Shown piece after piece: positions 38,663 to 49,969 of a stretch of DNA of 64,000 nt. Location: the NCBI RefSeq assembly GCF_020921035.1, contig NC_063157.1, forward strand, positions 3,348,001 to 3,412,000, written 5' to 3'. Position numbers and translations under genes: made by a program. Under the pieces are notes generated by a model. That model did no database searches and was not told the DNA's origin. It saw only the letters and a program-made list of their open reading frames with translations. Position 1 is the first letter of the stretch, and every line of letters starts with the position of its first letter. The stretch is from Rhodamnia argentea. Its lineage: Eukaryota > Streptophyta > Magnoliopsida > Myrtales > Myrtaceae.

Positions 38663-39019
38663 TCTTTTTATGATGATAGCAGTAACGTTAATGAGTGACC
38701 TGAGATGTTGATAGTAACCATCACTTGGTGGCCTAAAATGCAACTTCATGTTTGCCTCCGGCCAATAATCTCGATCATATGTCTTTTGGAAGTGAAAATC
38801 GCATTATCATATGAGGAAAAAATTACAACATTACACTTAGAAATCTCTAGCTTCAAAATCTTGCACTAGAGTCGCCAACAAAAAGGAAAGATATTTTCTC
38901 GATTGTAAAATATGTGATTTTTGAATTTGGATTTCGTTGAAATATTATAGTCAAGGCACATGATAACTGGTAAATAGAAAGTTGGGAGATGTTTGAATAG
39001 TCCTTCAAGGTGCCGGTGG

Positions 39020-39264
39020 GCACAGGCGGCAATGTGGTGGTTTTTTTTTTTTTTTTAAGAAAAAGGAAAAGATAGAGAAAAATCAAAATGAGAAATGATG
39101 AAATACCCTTTAAGTTAGGCTCTTTTTTGAAACTCTATGGCCACTTGAAACCCTTACTTGAAACATACTACGCCACTTTAGACTCTTATTTGAAACAAGG
39201 TTCACTTGTAGCTCTTATTTGAGAAAATGAGAGAACTTGGGGCTTTTATTTGAAATTTTCCCCT
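39020..39264. mobile_element. Single arm of the foldback element found at 678-1668
   Basis: The right end (gaaattttcccc at about 39,253-39,264) and the phrases 'ctcttatttgaaac', 'ctcttatttgagaaa' and 'cttggggcttttattt' match the right arm of the element at 678-1668. The opposite arm is not seen, so this is a truncated or solo copy. Confidence 0.5.
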
Positions 39265-39420
39265 ATATTCCTGTGGCAAGATTAGATGAACTGGTATTTT
39301 AATGACATAATAAAGACATCATCACAATTGAGAACCCAATATGGGAAACATGGAACCAGCTAATGAGCTCAATCTAAGACAATACATGTCCTCTCTAGTT
39401 AAATTATCATTATTGGTATC

Positions 39421-39441
39421 TTCTTCTTCTTCTTATTCTTC

Positions 39442-39493
<52 letters not shown>
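39421..39493. repeat. TTC/TTA microsatellite
   Basis: A (TTC)n stretch passes into a long uninterrupted (TTA)n run at about 39,443-39,492. It is translated in several frames as homopolymers that are not real proteins. Confidence 0.9.
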
Positions 39494-40530
39494 CGTTGTT
39501 GTCGTGGTCGTCTTCCTTGTTATGAAGTTTGGTGGGAGTTGGGATATAATAGGGGACATTGTGGGAAGACATAAGGTCGCGGATGATAGTGCCACTCTCT
39601 TTAATTGCCTGCTCTTCCATGTGATCGAACAGAAACAGGGGTCTACCCAAAATTGTAATGCTACCAACGGGGCAGATTTTCCTTCAATTTTGATTGTCGT
39701 ATCTTTAAATTATAAATCCTACATTAGTAAACTCTTCTTTAATATGAAATGTCAAACAAATTACTTAAAGAGAACCTTATAACATAATGGCGGTAACACG
39801 TACAATGACACGGATCACCATCATAATTTATTAATGTTGACCTACACCGAATCGGTCGATCAATCAAGTATCGGCGTGCTTTTCTATATGTCCCATATGC
39901 CCTTTTTCTTTTTCCATACACATTGACGGATTTGAATTGGATTTTGGACCCACCTCAACCCACAAAAACCCAATTCGACCTTCGATGAGGTCTTGAAATA
40001 GAGTTGGAAAACGAGAACATGTCCTAAGAAACAAACGATGCTTTTGATCGGTTTATCATATCAAGTACATAAGAAATCGCGACATTCGCGTCACAAAAGG
40101 ACATATATTTTTTTTCCCGCATGTTGAATGTCTTAGTGCCCCATCTAGTTTCCCTAGAGAAAACGTTGCGCCTGCCCGTGTTACATCAGAGAGTTAGTCA
40201 AATTCGAAATTAATAGCAAAAGTCAACTTAAGCCTGTCCTTTATCTCAAGTGCAAAGTCCGAACCACCCCCATTTCCTTTGCATCTAGACTCCTTCCAGG
40301 CGAGGGCAAAATCGTCTTCCTCAAAACCACCCAACTTGAATTGTCAAACCAGTGTTTTATGCGCTTACAAGCAATACGAAATATTTGAAATTTATTTATT
40401 TTTGCATCTTTAGCGACGGGGTGGGCCATCCGGGAAGCGAGAGGCCCGTCGGAAATAGCGACGCACGTTCTCCCCTTCGCCAATTCATTCACTCCCAAGG
40501 ATCGCGATTTCCTCCTACTCGGAGATGGCC
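39494..40530. other. Intergenic DNA before the E2 gene
   Basis: No gene is seen. TGGGCC at 40422-40427 may be a Site II element of the E2 promoter. Confidence 0.45.
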
Positions 40531-40532
40531 CC

Positions 40533-40539
40533 TATAAAT
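40533..40539 (+). promoter_or_regulatory. TATA box of the E2 gene
   Basis: TATAAAT, followed within about 55 bases by the leader donor at 40592. A start of transcription near 40,565 would leave a short first UTR exon. Confidence 0.5.
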
Positions 40540-40591
40540 CTCCGCACAAAGTGAATTTCACGCCAGAAATTGATTCCGGCCGCCGTTCCAG

Positions 40592-41629
40592 GTAGGAAAA
40601 CCTCCTCCCTCATCCCCCGGCGCGTTCTTCCTCTCGCCGTCGGTGTCGGTTCCTCTGTTTGCGCGTTTTCTCATGTTCGTGCGGGGTCGCGATTCCGGGT
40701 TCTTCGGTTGTTGCTGTCTGTAGATCGATCTGTTTTGTCGGTCTTTCGTGGTTTTGTATCTTGATGGAGTCATGCGCTGATCTAAATTGGGGGTTTTGGC
40801 TTCGATTAGCGAGGGTTGGCGGCGTCCGGGGCTTTTGTGTTTTGATGATTGAATTGGAGTCGAGTAATTTGTTCATTTGTTTTGCTGCGGATTGGTTTCG
40901 GCGGAATTCGAGAGTGCTTGAGCTGCTCGGCGGGGGTGCGCCTAGGCCAATCTGCCGTTTTTTTTTATTGTTTATCGAGCAGCTAGTAGTTCTGTTGGGG
41001 TATTTTTGGGTACTGCGAATCGCAAATTGCCATGTTAAGGAGTTGGCATGGCAGTTCTTGAGGAGTTTGTGAGATTCGTGGCTTGCATTGATAGTGCCAT
41101 AGGAACAAGGGTCTGAGTGGGTTCTGAATGGTACTTCAACTTCAATCGTCATCATTTCATTAATTCATATGCATGTAACTTTTTGGAGTGGTGTAACAGG
41201 GCATTGGCAGTTTAGATGGGTTGGTTGTTATGTATATCAGTTTGTTTATGATCACAGTAGACTGGTTGTTTTAAATCCCATGCAAAAGAGAACAGTTACT
41301 TAGGACTTAGTCTTGTCAATGGTTCACATTGGCGTGGCTCCGAGTGTTGTCTTAAAAGGTAGTTTCAGTTCGTTATTCTCTAGATTTTCTTTGGTATGAA
41401 CCATGCGCTACCCGTGAAGCGTGCTTGTAATTGAACGGCTTTGTGATATTGCATGACCGCGTGTTTGAAAAGTGCAATTTTATGTAGAAGTCCCCATCTC
41501 TGGAGTTGTGTTGATTTGTGTAGTTTCTTCCCCCGATTCTCTGTCATCCAAACCATTCCTTTGACTATATTTTGGTGTACTTGCATGTATGTCTCGTCAT
41601 CTCATTAAATATCATCTCATGGTACACAG
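40592..41629 (+). other. Leader intron of the E2 gene
   Basis: Donor CCAG|GTAGGA at 40592 and a likely acceptor CACAG ending at 41629, 69 bases before the ATG. Plus-strand frames here (for example 40659-41072) are best read as chance ORFs in the intron. Confidence 0.5.
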
Positions 41630-41698
41630 CCTGTAGTATTGTCCCCCATAAAGAGAGAAAGGAGTCATCAATTTGCTCATCGGCCTTCAAGCTCTGAG

Positions 41699-44228
41699 AT
41701 GGCAGAGAAGGCATGTATTAAGCGTCTTCAGAAGGAATATAGATCACTCTGTAAAGTATGTCATCATCTTTTTCTCTGTTCTCATTCTCATTTTCGCTAT
41801 CTTGACTTCTTTTTCCTCCTCTATTCATGTTGATATAGTTATCCATGGTGGTCGTTTAATGAACTTCCCGTACGCATTGTTTGGATAAGTGGAACAAACA
41901 AGCTAGTATCTTTGTATAATGTGTTTTTAGTGCTTAAGAAGCAGGTTGAGTAGGCATGTTAGTTGTTCTCTTGTTTTCATGATCTGATCCAATGGCTTTA
42001 TATCTAAGATTTTGATACTCTGTTGAGTTTTCTCTGGCAAGTTGCTAAGATAATTTGGTTGAGATGCCTTTATTGATCATACTGATTATAGTATAACAGC
42101 ATTTTGCTGCATTGAGTCTCCTATTGGTTCTTTTTGAATTTGCAGGAACCAGTTTCCAATGTTGTTGCACGTCCTTCCCCAAATGATATTCTTGAATGGC
42201 GTAAGTCCTCATTGAGATGAAATGTAGTCTAGCAGTGCTTTGCAACTTTTGGTGCATAAGTCATGGCACCTTCTCACGAGCATAATTAAAGGCTAGTATA
42301 GTCCATTTAGCTTATTGATCTTGCACTCTGAGTTTTTGGTTAATGAATCCCGTTGAGAACTTCCATGAGTTGGCTAGTTTTGAGAGCATTCTTTATACTT
42401 TTATCTACCTTTAAGCTTCTGAAATAGTGAATCAGTATGAAGCCTGGACCTGTTGGAAATTGTTTGACATCTCTCCTTCTTCATTTGCTGTCATAGTGTT
42501 AATTATTATCGTACTTTGACTTGGCATTCTTCAATTTTGGTTTTCTAGATTATGTGTTGGAAGGAAGCTCAGGAACACCCTTTGTAGGTACTGTAGATTT
42601 TGTTTTTCACCGCTAGTGTTTATTTTGACTTTGGATGTCATATAGTAAAATTCTGTTTGAAATTGTTGTTGTCATTGTGACCAGGTGGATATTATTATGG
42701 CAAGATCAAATTCCCTCCAGAGTATCCGTATAAGCCTCCGGGGATCACGTAATTTTCTTTCAAATAGAGTCCTCTTTTATTTTAATGGAGTTCAATGTCT
42801 GCACCTTCTTGAACTAATATATATTCTTATTTGAGTTTGTTTTCCCTTCTTGCAGCATGATCACTCCCAATGGGCGTTTTATGACTCAAAAGAAAATATG
42901 TCTATCAATGAGTGATTGTAAGAGTTTAATGCCTGAATAGTAACAGTCTGTCAGTCATTTCTGCGAGATGAACTTTTGCTCAGGTTTGGTTTTTTCACTT
43001 TGCAGTTCACCCTGAAAGTTGGAACCCGATGTGGTCTGTTTCAAGGTACTGCTGATGCAAATCTATATGGCTTCCTTGTTCTCATCTTCATATGCTTTTA
43101 CTTGCCAGAATCTGTACATGATATAATATAATTCCTTCTTTCTTGTAAAAAAAAAAAACTCATGAGCATTTTTCTAATTTTGTCTATTATTTCTTCCAGC
43201 ATACTCACTGGGCTTCTTTCATTTATGGTGAGTTCGTTAGATCCATGAATACCTATATTGCTTTGGGGCAAGCTACTATACATTTATTTGTCATTTGTTC
43301 ATTCATTACGTTCAGATACTTGGAAGGGCAAAATAAAACACTGTACTTACGTCCTTGAAGGTCGTTCTGGTTTTTGCAAATAGTATCTTAACATGCCTCA
43401 CTAAGGGCCATCAACTTTACATTGCAGATGGACAATAGTCCGACAACTGGTAGTGTGAACACCACAGCTGAAGAGAAGCAACGTCTGGCAAAATCATCTC
43501 TTGCTTTCAATTGTAAGAAGTAAGTGCCTATGCCCAACGAAACCCCTCAAAAGGAGGAAGGAAGAAAATAATTTGCCTGAATGTCTGCATCCAGAAGTAT
43601 ACATGTTAGGGTAGAAAAGGAAACAAGTGGAGGAAATGTCTTATTATTTTCTTGTTTTCTCTTCCAGCAGTACATTCACGTGTCTTGGCTCAGTAATCAT
43701 ATCCTCATATGCTAGATGTGCGTAAAATATGCTCATTGAGGAGACTAGCGAGTTCCCTTTTTGGATCTATTCGTTTGGTTCTGTGATAGATGCATTTTCT
43801 AGTGGCTTTGCCTATATAGTGGCGATTGGTGGAATAAGAGTTTGTGTCAGTTTGAAGTATATTTCTACTTGGTGGGGTATTTGGTAGACACTCAAAAGTC
43901 TTGTTGGGCAAACTGTGGTATGGCATTTTATGTTCATATTCCTTTTGACAGCCAAACCTTCAGGAAGATTTTCCCCGAGTATGTCGAGAAATATAACCAA
44001 CAGCAGCTCTCTGAGCAACATATCTCAGAGCAGGTTGTACCTGAGCACCCGAAAGATGGTAATGCTGGAGCAGATAAAGATGGCAACACCACGGGAGGAC
44101 AAGTGAAGAACTTGAATACCCCAAAGGACATGAGAAGAAACAGGAAGCAATCATTCCCCACCTGGATGATGTTGTTGCTGATTTCCATTTTTGGTCTAGT
44201 AATGGCACTGCCCTTGCTTCAACTCTGA
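41699..44228 (+). CDS. UBC34: Ubiquitin-conjugating enzyme E2, tail-anchored UBC32/33/34 type
   Basis: Transfers ubiquitin on the ER membrane; the plant UBC32-34 and animal UBE2J group works in ER-associated degradation. Nine coding exons: 41699-41755, 42146-42200, 42549-42587, 42685-42748, 42856-42917, 43006-43045, 43200-43227, 43428-43519 and 43952-44228, all in phase, giving 237 residues. It begins MAEKACIKRLQKEYRSL. The UBC fold contains GGYYYGKIKFPPEYP, active-site C87 in KKICLSMSD, and TPN (75-77) where most E2s have HPN, as usual for this group. The segment SILTGLLSFM follows. A charged, Q/E-rich linker leads to a C-terminal membrane anchor (about 217-237, WMMLLLISIFGLVMALPLLQ). All key residues are present. 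The symbol is a best guess within UBC32/33/34. Confidence 0.93.
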
Positions 44229-46847
44229 TGTCACTATCGCCACCCCTGGGTATAATCAGACCTAGAAAGGACAGCTGCTACTTTAGTTTTGTCGAGTAGC
44301 TAAGCCTAACCTGTGTATTGTATAGGATTCTCTATTCCGAAAGGGTTTGGTTGCTTAAATGATGCTTTTGCCTTCTCTTGTATCTCTCTCACATTAGTCG
44401 ACCTGGTGAGAGTACATTTTGTGATATGCAATTTCAGATGAGTTTGTAAATGGAGTCATGCCGTCGGTTTTTTCATGTTATTGAGCTTCATAGGTGGTGG
44501 GTTGTCAATACTCATGGATCGAAGACGAACATGGAATAGAAAAGCCGAACTACGATGCACCTTTTCAGAGTAGGATCGTCACAAGTAGTTGAATCCATTG
44601 AATTCCAAAATAAGTTTTACTCTGCTCTACGAGGCGAGATTGTGTTCACAGATTTCAAGCTAGGCTTACTTACATCTCCCTACATGTATCACTTATCAGT
44701 CAATGCATTGACCGATGATGATCAGAGTCAACGCATTGACTTCGTCCATATGAACTGAGATACTTCACACAAGTGGAAAGGAGGATGGACTTTCTTCATG
44801 TGGGTGGCAGCTTTTTTGCTTGAATGCTGGCTGAGAGCAACAAAGCTTTGATGGCGGGGACAGCCCGATCTTATGCTTTTTTGTGGTTGGAAAGAAGAAA
44901 GAAAAGGCTCCGACCCGAGAAGTCTGTCAATGTTTGTATCTTCTGGCGTAACATACTGTCGTGTTATCGCTAAGAAGGAATGACATCCGTGGTCTTAGTA
45001 CGACACATCAAGCGGAAGGATGATCGATCTCTTAATTGTTTATAGCTTGGATTTAAGCTCGATTTAGAAGTGTTCATCCCCGACGGACCCAAAATTGTGC
45101 AAGAGGACCTTAGTAAATTCTTTTCTTGGGGATCATACTGCATTGCTTACTCTAGCAATGATCGTTTACATGTGCACTGAAGAGTTCTCATGGAAAGCCT
45201 TTTCCTTTAACTAATGATGTTGTCTGCCTATCACTGCTTTGGTTGGACCCAAAAAAAAAAAAAAAGATCACCTGCAAAATCCAATGAAGAAAACGCATGC
45301 GGAAACGATTATCCATTTCGAAACCTTCATATATTTCGAAATGCTGAAGTTCGGAATTTATCTATTATAAACTTGCCAAGTCAATATGTAAAACTTTCTT
45401 ACTATCACCAGCACGACTCAAAAAAGTGTAAAAAAGAACAAGAATAAAAGAAACAAAAAGGTGGCTCCTTCACCGCACCACCCAAACCTATACACTTGAC
45501 ATCTTTATTATTCCCCACATGAAATTATCTGTGATCATCCTAGATTATGCAATGTTTTATTCGTGAATGATTACGACCCCTTTCATTTTCATGGAAGAAG
45601 CTACGACCACAAGTGCAAGAGTTCATATGATCTACTCCATGGTCTAAGAAGTAATTGATCCAACGCTTAAGTAAAAGGAGACACAGAGATACCGTATCTC
45701 CCGCAGCAAATCACGCCCCCATTCATGCCCAGAACCAAACGTCAAAGGAATCTCTTTAGTGAATCTTTTCAAGGGACAGGACATCATTTTGAGAATTTTC
45801 TAACGTTTAAAACGCAAATGGAGTCTTTCATACACAAGCCCATCTTTCATTTTTTTCTTCAGCAGGTTCTTTCGTTATATTTCTCATTTTCTCTCTATTG
45901 TACTTGGTTTTAAACGTTAGAAGTGCTCTTGCTTCGCCTTTTTCCCTCCTATCTTGGCTTTGCTGCTCACGCTAGACAGGGGCAAGTAGGCTCTGAAGTT
46001 AGGTGAAAATTTGTCGTTAATGCTAGTCTTTCTCAATAACGTCTCCAACTTTTGGCTTTTTTAGCACGTCTCAATTATAATCATGGCTTACCCATTTTGA
46101 TTTGGCGTATGCCATTGATGGGTTTCTACTTTTTTGTTGAATTCTTTTTTGCTTTTCTTCTCTATTGTTCTTCGTTTGCTGGTGAGTAGTGTTTGGCTGT
46201 AACCTTTAGGTACATGTAAGATGAACAGCACTCAATTAATTCACCTTCGCAGGTACGTCAATGGCCCTCAAAGGGTCCGAAATTTGTAACCGAAAGGCTA
46301 CAGAGTTGACAGTGCCATTTCAACAGCCACTGCTTTCTATATTCTTCAATCCGCATGCCTATTAAAGTGGCTTTGAAAGGCTTCTGTGTTGTAGGCATTT
46401 TTCCCATTTTTATCTCTCCTTTGTTGTGCAGGTGAGTCCCATTCAGAAGTAGAAATTAACATCGGTATTATTGTAAATTAGAATCTCTAATTGTTCTTTG
46501 TTTTTTTTTCTTTCTGTCATGTAGGTTTTCTTCATGATATAGTTTTTGATTGTGTTAGCACACCTGGTTCATCATCTTCTTTCTGGTAAATTTTCCCTTG
46601 TCCACACAGCCTACAAGATTGGTTAGGCTTTTCCTGTTACAATTAGCAATTGATCTTCTTATTGACACAAGGAAAAAAACAAGACATTTTTAGCAACAAT
46701 AATCGAAAGCAAGAAAGGACCTCAAACATTATTCTATATCATCTAGCCATGTAGTGTGGAAGCCACCTGCATACTATTTCTGTTCATAGTTTTGTGACTG
46801 TATGGCCCTGAAATTTGCAGAACTTGGTTTTGCAGCAGCCCGTCAAG
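44229..46847. other. Long intergenic stretch
   Basis: The first 200-300 bases are probably the E2 3' UTR. From about 45,900 the sequence is T-rich and intron-like with several possible splice sites (for example GTGCAG|GTGAGT near 46,430), so it may hold leader exons of the next gene. A poly-A run lies at about 45,251-45,265. No other gene is recognised. Confidence 0.4.
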
Positions 46848-47768
46848 ATGAGGAAATCTCCGGTATACCCTAAGAGTGACGCAAGCGATTATGATGCTAT
46901 GGAATTTGATCCCCAAATGGACTTTCTTCGGGTAATTCTAATGCTATCAACGAGTTCGTTTTCATTTCTATTGTTTTCCTTTCGTTCTGTTTTGGCTACA
47001 GTTACACTGCTGTCTCCTCATGCATAAGTTGGAAAATTCATTTACTTGTGACACTGTTACATTTCCAGTAATTCACTCGATCACAATATTCTTGAACTAA
47101 AATAAGTACATGGATTTTCATGTGCATAGTCAACTATAGACGATCTGAGATCAAACTCTAGGATGTAAATCTGATGAGGATGCCGGTTGATTTGGTATAA
47201 AAACAGAGTTGGTTAGGCGAATCGTGTTTCAAGGAGGGAAGTTTTCTTTTGCTTACTTTGTATTGCGGCAACTTTTCTTACTGATAAATAAGTAATGCAT
47301 ATTGTCTTCAAGGTTTTGCAACCGGTTCTACCTGATTATTTAATCTGCCTTTGCTTTGTTCAGTTCTTAGATGAAGCCCGACAGCACAAATGCGAACCAA
47401 ATGTAAGAGCTTCTTCACCATATTCTGCAGAAGTGGCAGGAAAGAGAAACCTGGGCGAAGATAAAAGGAGCAAGAAATCATGGAAGAGCTCCCTGCTTTC
47501 ATGGTTGAGAACAGAGAAGAAGAGCAAGTACCCAGCAGAACCTGCAAGTCATCCTCACAACCACAAACCAAGAAAAATTGTTTCCGGTCCAATCATTGGG
47601 GCAAGTAAGGAATCCGATGCTTGGCTCCGGCGTCTGAATTCGGGGTCGTTCCCCGGTCTTTTCAATTCCACCAAAAGAACAGAGAACGAAATGCGATATA
47701 TATCTCTAGAACAGTTGGACAAGCCTCACGGCGTTAAGAACTACGGACCTGTTTACTTGGTAACTTAG
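46848..47768 (+). CDS. Small plant protein of unknown function, two exons
   Basis: Not recognised. Exons 46848-46931 and 47364-47768 join in phase 0 (DFLR|FLDEARQ) and give 162 residues. The start MRKSPVYPKSDASDY is preceded by an intron-like TTTGCAG, so leader exons are likely. The first exon encodes an acidic patch (YDAMEFDPQMDFL). The second is basic (KRSKKSWKSSLLSWLRTEKK) and then has PRKIVSGPIIGASK and SGSFPGLF segments, ending ISLEQLDKP..NYGPVYLVT. There is no signal peptide or membrane segment. The high basic and serine content could suit a regulatory or nuclear protein, but I make no functional claim. The phase match and the coding-like composition support a real gene. Confidence 0.7.
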
Positions 47769-49036
47769 CACATGAAAACCCTGGGGACATTGGAACAAAA
47801 GGTCCTCAGTTTCTGCAACAAAGAAGATGTTGACTCGCTGGGGTATGAAGATTGTTCAGAGGCCAATGTCCCGAGTGTTCAGCACTCATGTAGCAGCCAT
47901 TGATAGCCTAGTGTTAATATCAAGTAAAGAACTCAAATAGCGATTGATTGTCTTTGGTGGCAATCCTCACTGTTTCTTCTGTTATTTCCTTGGAGTCAAA
48001 ACAACAATTTCCTGCGAGTCACTCTTGCTTCAGATTAACGTCAATATATTCAAGGCTACATTAAGGGCAGGTTTTTGTAATAATGATGCATGTCATGAGC
48101 TCCATTCTGTAATGAAGTTCGACAAACTCTTCAAAGTCGAAATTATAACTTTGATCTCACCGTGATATACACTTCATGCAGTCTCTTTGAGTTCTGGTGA
48201 TACTATTGATCATTATCCTCATGCTGTTTCCTTCTAAGTTTCTGGTGCTTACATGGCTTATCTGCACTCGATCAATGAAAACAAACAAGATAATACCAAA
48301 TGCTGCAACTGATTTGATTTGGGATAAAACTAACTGTGCTCTTAAGACCTTAGTTCTCCTGAGACTTCTGTGGATAGATTTCTACTGCCACATTAGAGCA
48401 ATGAGCCTGTGACAATCTCCTCCCATCAGTGAATATAACTAGGAAATCATATGCTGATCTAACAAAGTGACTTTGATGATTGTCACAAACTGCATTTTGC
48501 ATCAACGTCTTACTGCATCCTGAATATGAGAATAGCCTCAAAGAGAACTTTGGGTGAAAAATCAAATTACATCCACTGGAAGAGAACCGACTTCTGTGGT
48601 TAACCAATCAGGAGATGCAAATTTAATCAAAAACATTTACAACAGCGAAAATTACAAACTACATCTTCAGTAACTAGAATGATTTTCCACCTGAGACAGA
48701 GAAGCAAAACTCTTTCTTTTTACTGTACTCTCTCTCTCTCTCTCTCTCATCCTAAAAAAGAAGTTGGAATACTTGACTCAGAACAACATTGCTGGAACAA
48801 ATGTTGTGTATGAAACATTTTGATTTCTGGATATCCAATTCAGTTGTCGAAACCCTGCCAAGCACTTTAGTGAATACTATTTATCACCACTTTGTCCATC
48901 TTCATCTCCATCAACAAACTGTTGTTTGGATAATGGAAGAACGAGAGAAATCTCTGAAACAGCTGAAGTTTTTAGCTATAATTGAAACAGCTGGTGCGCA
49001 TCATGGTGAGTGTATGGCAAAGACAATCCCCTCCCC
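47769..49036. other. Intergenic DNA between convergent genes
   Basis: Includes the 3' UTRs of the 162-residue gene and of the minus-strand ATL gene. A (CT)n microsatellite lies at about 48,729-48,749. The short frames have no recognised family. Confidence 0.5.
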
Positions 49037-49957
49037 CTATTCAACATCAAGAGAATTTGCACTACAAGGAACAACTCTTCGATCCCTACTCAAGAGCCTC
49101 TTCAATGACCTCAGTCTTGTAGGAACTGGGGACTTCAGATCATCATCGGTAACCCGGTTTGCTGAAGACGAAGGAGCCAAGGGATTCTCCGTCATCTGAA
49201 TCTGCCTTGGCATGTCAATAACGACCATCGCAGGCCTAGCAATAGCGAGTGCTGCAGAGGATGATGAAGACTGAGAAGTAGCTGAAGAAGAAGAAGAACC
49301 ACCTTCTTCTAGACAAGCATTCCCAGAGCTAACCTGCATTTCATTACCCCAAAACAACACATTTGTGGGAAAGTTTGGTGATTCAGTGGGGTGCATCCCA
49401 CCAGATAAATTCCCTTCCACGGGTTGACTGTCACTATTTTCTTCTTCCAAATCATCATCGATGTCGATGGTCTTCGAACAATCTGAACCGAGACCAACCC
49501 ATTTCCTACAAAGAGGGCAAGTGGAATGTGATTGGAACCACATGTCAATGCAATCCACATGAAACCCGTGACTGCATTCAGTCAAGATCCTAGCTCTCTC
49601 TCCCTGAACCAGTTCAGAGAGGCAAACAGCACATTCAAGACCCTCCTTGAACTCCTGGGGATTGAACACCACCACCGGCAGAGCGAGCAGGACCTTCGGA
49701 TCGAGCCCCGTACGGACAGCCACCGTGGGGTCCTGGCCGGGGGCGAAGACGAACCGTCGGCTGCGGCGGCGGCGCGGGGGCGGAGCGGCGGCGGCGGCCG
49801 AGGAGGCCTCTTCGACGCGCCCCCAGAACCATTTGGCGTATAAATGGAGGAGGAGAACAAAGAGGACTACTATGAAGAGAAGTGTCACCGCAATCAACAT
49901 GATCTTGCCTGTCAATGCAACTGCTTCAGAGTCATCCAGTTTCGTGATGTCTCCCAT
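49037..49957 (-). CDS. ATL-family RING-H2 ubiquitin ligase
   Basis: Membrane-anchored E3 ligase candidate. Single exon, as usual for ATL genes. The frame is open from 49969, but I place the start at the second Met (49957), giving 306 residues; using 49969 adds MLLE. Numbering from the first Met: a hydrophobic membrane helix at about 22-44, a proline/arginine-rich stretch, the GLD motif at 88-90 that defines the ATL family, then the RING-H2 ligands C113, C116, C132, H134, H137, C140, C151 and C154, all present, with W144 and P152 in the usual E2-contact positions. The C-terminal half is serine-rich and low-complexity, which is common in the family. The nearest group looks like ATL2/ATL3-type, but I do not assign a member. 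Confidence 0.92.
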   Translation of the reverse strand: MGDITKLDDSEAVALTGKIMLIAVTLLFIVVLFVLLLHLYAKWFWGRVEEASSAAAAAPPPRRRRSRRFVFAPGQDPTVAVRTGLDPKVLLALPVVVFNPQEFKEGLECAVCLSELVQGERARILTECSHGFHVDCIDMWFQSHSTCPLCRKWVGLGSDCSKTIDIDDDLEEENSDSQPVEGNLSGGMHPTESPNFPTNVLFWGNEMQVSSGNACLEEGGSSSSSATSQSSSSSAALAIARPAMVVIDMPRQIQMTENPLAPSSSANRVTDDDLKSPVPTRLRSLKRLLSRDRRVVPCSANSLDVE

Positions 49958-49969
49958 TTCGAGCAACAA

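Noticed and set aside
40659-41072. 137-codon ORF before the E2 gene
   Set aside because: Falls in the predicted leader intron and has no family resemblance.
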